NCBI RefSeq assembly: GCF_030643785.1
Contig: NZ_CP094378.1
Span: 496,001-560,000 of the forward strand
Origin: Coxiella-like endosymbiont
Lineage (GTDB): Bacteria > Pseudomonadota > Gammaproteobacteria > Coxiellales > Coxiellaceae
Direction: 5' to 3'
DNA: 64,000 nt
Part shown: positions 62,301 through 64,000 of the stretch, in pieces
How positions within the stretch are numbered: position 1 is the stretch's first letter
Layout of the letters: every line of letters begins with the position of its first letter
Program-made: the position numbers and the translations under genes
The notes under the pieces: generated by a model
Told to the model about the DNA's origin: nothing
Seen by the model: the letters and a program-made list of their open reading frames with translations, nothing else
Databases searched by the model: none

Positions 62301-63190
62301 TATTAATGGTTCTATTAGAAAATCCTTTCTAGGTCGCTCTTTTGAAAGAAATAATAATGAAGGATACGCTGTAGCAGGTAAATTTTTGTGGCGAACTCAC
62401 TGATGCGGACGGAGCTTTATGATTTTGTTTTAACTTATTTTGATAATCTTAATTTACGGAGCTCAAAGATTTTAAACTGGTTATTAGACGAAAAATCCTA
62501 AGAACATGTAACGAGAAGTGAGACTCATAATGAAAAAAGGATAGTACCATTTTATTAAAAGAACGGTGACCTAATGCTAATGTGATTGGACTATATTCTT
62601 CCCTGGACATGCTGAAGGAAACAAAAGTCTTCTACCCAGATCTTAAATTTATTGAAGGAGATATAGCGAATTTTTTCCCTTCGGAAAAGACAGATTATCT
62701 TTTTGCTAATGTATCTTTTCAGTGGCTTAATGCTCATGACGTATTGATTTCTAAGCTTCTAGAACTATTAAATCAGGGCGGAGTATTTGGATTCTAGATG
62801 CAAAATAATTTTCATTCTCCTTCGTACCAAATGACCATTAAAATTTTACAAAGTAATGCAGCTTGGCAAGCTTTATTAAGTAATTTATGTTACGGAACAT
62901 TGATAGAACTACTTTATAAATTACCAGATTATTATGACTTATTAGTGAGGACCGAGGCAAAGTTTTTACAACTATAGGAAAACACGTATTTCCAAAAAAT
63001 GTCCAATTGTCAAGAGATTTTTAATTGGATAAAAGGGATAGGACTGCGGGGCCCCATTCGAATATTGAGCAGCAAACCAACTTCGCTGTCGAATACGTGA
63101 AAGAAATTACCAAGGCTCATCCTATACAGATAAATAATAAAGTTTTACCTCCATTGAGAAAAATTTTTAGAAAAATTTTTATGGTAGGCT
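62301..63190 (+). pseudogene. Class I methyltransferase relic, trans-aconitate methyltransferase-like
   Basis: Pieces in order are ELYDFVLTYFDNLNLRSS-like sequence near 62410, PNANVIGLYSSLDMLKET (62572-62625) and YPDLKFIEGDIANFFPSEKT, the motif I-II region. Next come FANVSFQWLNAHDVLISKLL (motif post-II), NQGGVFGF followed by a stop, QNNFHSPSYQMTIKILQ and INWIKGIGLRGPI-type sequence near 63025. The pattern matches Tam-type enzymes that methylate trans-aconitate. The SAM loop itself is missing. Related small-molecule methyltransferases cannot be excluded. Confidence 0.65.
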
Positions 63191-63429
63191 ATAAATAAAA
63201 ATGTACACCCTTTTTAAAGGGATGTAGTGTAGTTTTTGAGGATTTATAGTCTTAAAGAGATTCTTTAAGCTCAATTCATACATCAAGACAATTATTAACA
63301 GGAAGTACATTTATATTACTCGCTTTTTCAAATTTTTACTCAAAGAATATTTTTCCGTTTTTTTCTGTTTAGCTTTTTGATGAAAAGCTTCTGATAGTTA
63401 CTCAAGTGCAGATGTAGTCAGTTTTGGGA

Positions 63430-63866
63430 TATTTTCTAATTTATTTCGCTGCGGTGGCTTCCAGTAAAACGTTAATCATTATCACAAAAAGAATGTCATT
63501 CTTTTTAGCTTGACTGCAATATCATTGATTTATGTATGCATTATATATGCATATGGGTGTTACGCAGTAACATATTTAAATACTTTTAATTTTGGTTTTA
63601 ATTTCCTTACTCCTTGGGCTTTTTATTTCGGTTACCTCTTTAGCTCTACTTCAGTAGTAGAACTTCAGGTCAAATGTGAAAAACACACATGAGAGTTTTC
63701 TTTATTAATATCCATAAACTTAAGTAGATGGATTGGTCCTCTTATAGGCTCTTTTGTTTTGTATTACTATCAAAAATGGATACTGCTAAGTGACATTCCT
63801 TTTGCGCTGATTTCTATTTTTACTGCACTTAAAATTCCAAAAGATGTAAAAACTAAAAAAATATGA
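63430..63866 (+). pseudogene. Transporter (MFS-like) remnant at the window end
   Basis: Hydrophobic pieces include ISLIYVCIIYAYGCYAVTYL (63516-63575), LTPWAFYFGYLF near 63615 and SRWIGPLIGSFVLYYYQKWI (63727-63785). DIPFALISIFTALKIPKDVK with a TAG/TGA-rich end near 63866 follows. The sequence RWIGPLIGSFV resembles the conserved helix-5 motif of drug-type major facilitator transporters. The bases 63867-64000 hold no recognisable feature. Confidence 0.4.
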
Positions 63867-64000
63867 AATTATAAGTTATAATTAAACAGTAGGTTTTTTT
63901 AATAGTCATGGTGATTAACCTTAATGGGCCATAGTCAATTTTATTATATTTTCCTCATGTTTGCTATCCCTACCTTAAGGGGAGATTGTAATAAGTGTCT

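Overview
This AT-rich window most likely comes from a Coxiella-like endosymbiont: a gammaproteobacterial, obligately host-associated genome in active decay. The inference rests on gene content and order. From left to right these are tol-pal, clpB, pssA, decayed metNIQ, rnpB, kbl-tdh, mraZ, the dcw cluster, lpxC, secA, coaE and decayed pilABCD. This is the order I recall for Coxiella burnetii; I could not run an alignment. About half of the window is intact housekeeping genes. The rest is pseudogenes readable only as fragments in several frames.

Layout. 1-3.7 kb: tolA, tolB, pal, cpoB (outer-membrane constriction). 3.7-8.5 kb: relics of queE, a methyltransferase and a Na+/Ca2+ antiporter flanking clpB. 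8.5-13.3 kb: a phospholipase-D/cardiolipin synthase-like gene, a DUF3579 gene, pssA, a nadC relic and unidentified relics. 13.3-20.7 kb: tRNA-Glu, a dead tRNA-Ala, sixA, a nadB relic, an M20 peptidase and a dead metNIQ methionine importer. 20.7-28.2 kb: rnpB, an effector-like relic, kbl, tdh, yajQ. 28.4-42.6 kb: the peptidoglycan/division run mraZ(dead)-rsmH-ftsL-ftsI-murE-murF-mraY-murD-ftsW-murG-murC-murB-ftsQ. A 3.2-kb stretch with ankyrin-like and carbonic anhydrase relics follows. 45.8-49.3 kb: ftsA, ftsZ, lpxC. 49.3-56.4 kb: a coiled-coil relic, dciA, secA, mutT (broken), zapD (dead), coaE. 56.4-64 kb: a dead type IV pilus cluster, tRNA-Thr and relics of a DUF1016 nuclease, a methyltransferase and a transporter.

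The surviving genes serve envelope synthesis, division, secretion, protein quality control and phospholipid synthesis. The lost ones serve NAD synthesis de novo, methionine import, queuosine synthesis, type IV pili and probable effectors. That is the expected profile of an organism fed by its host.

The most striking pattern is that many genes expected to be essential (secA, murC, ftsI, ftsQ, rsmH, pssA, tolB, clpB and others) are otherwise intact. Each is interrupted only by one or two single-base contractions of a homopolymer. I counted 14 such sites in 11 genes, all of them -1. Either the assembly under-calls homopolymers or the cell rescues these genes by slippage on homopolymer runs. Two other base-composition oddities (a 58-base block with only four A/T inside queE, and a run of 15 G between ftsZ and lpxC) should be checked against reads before any biological reading.
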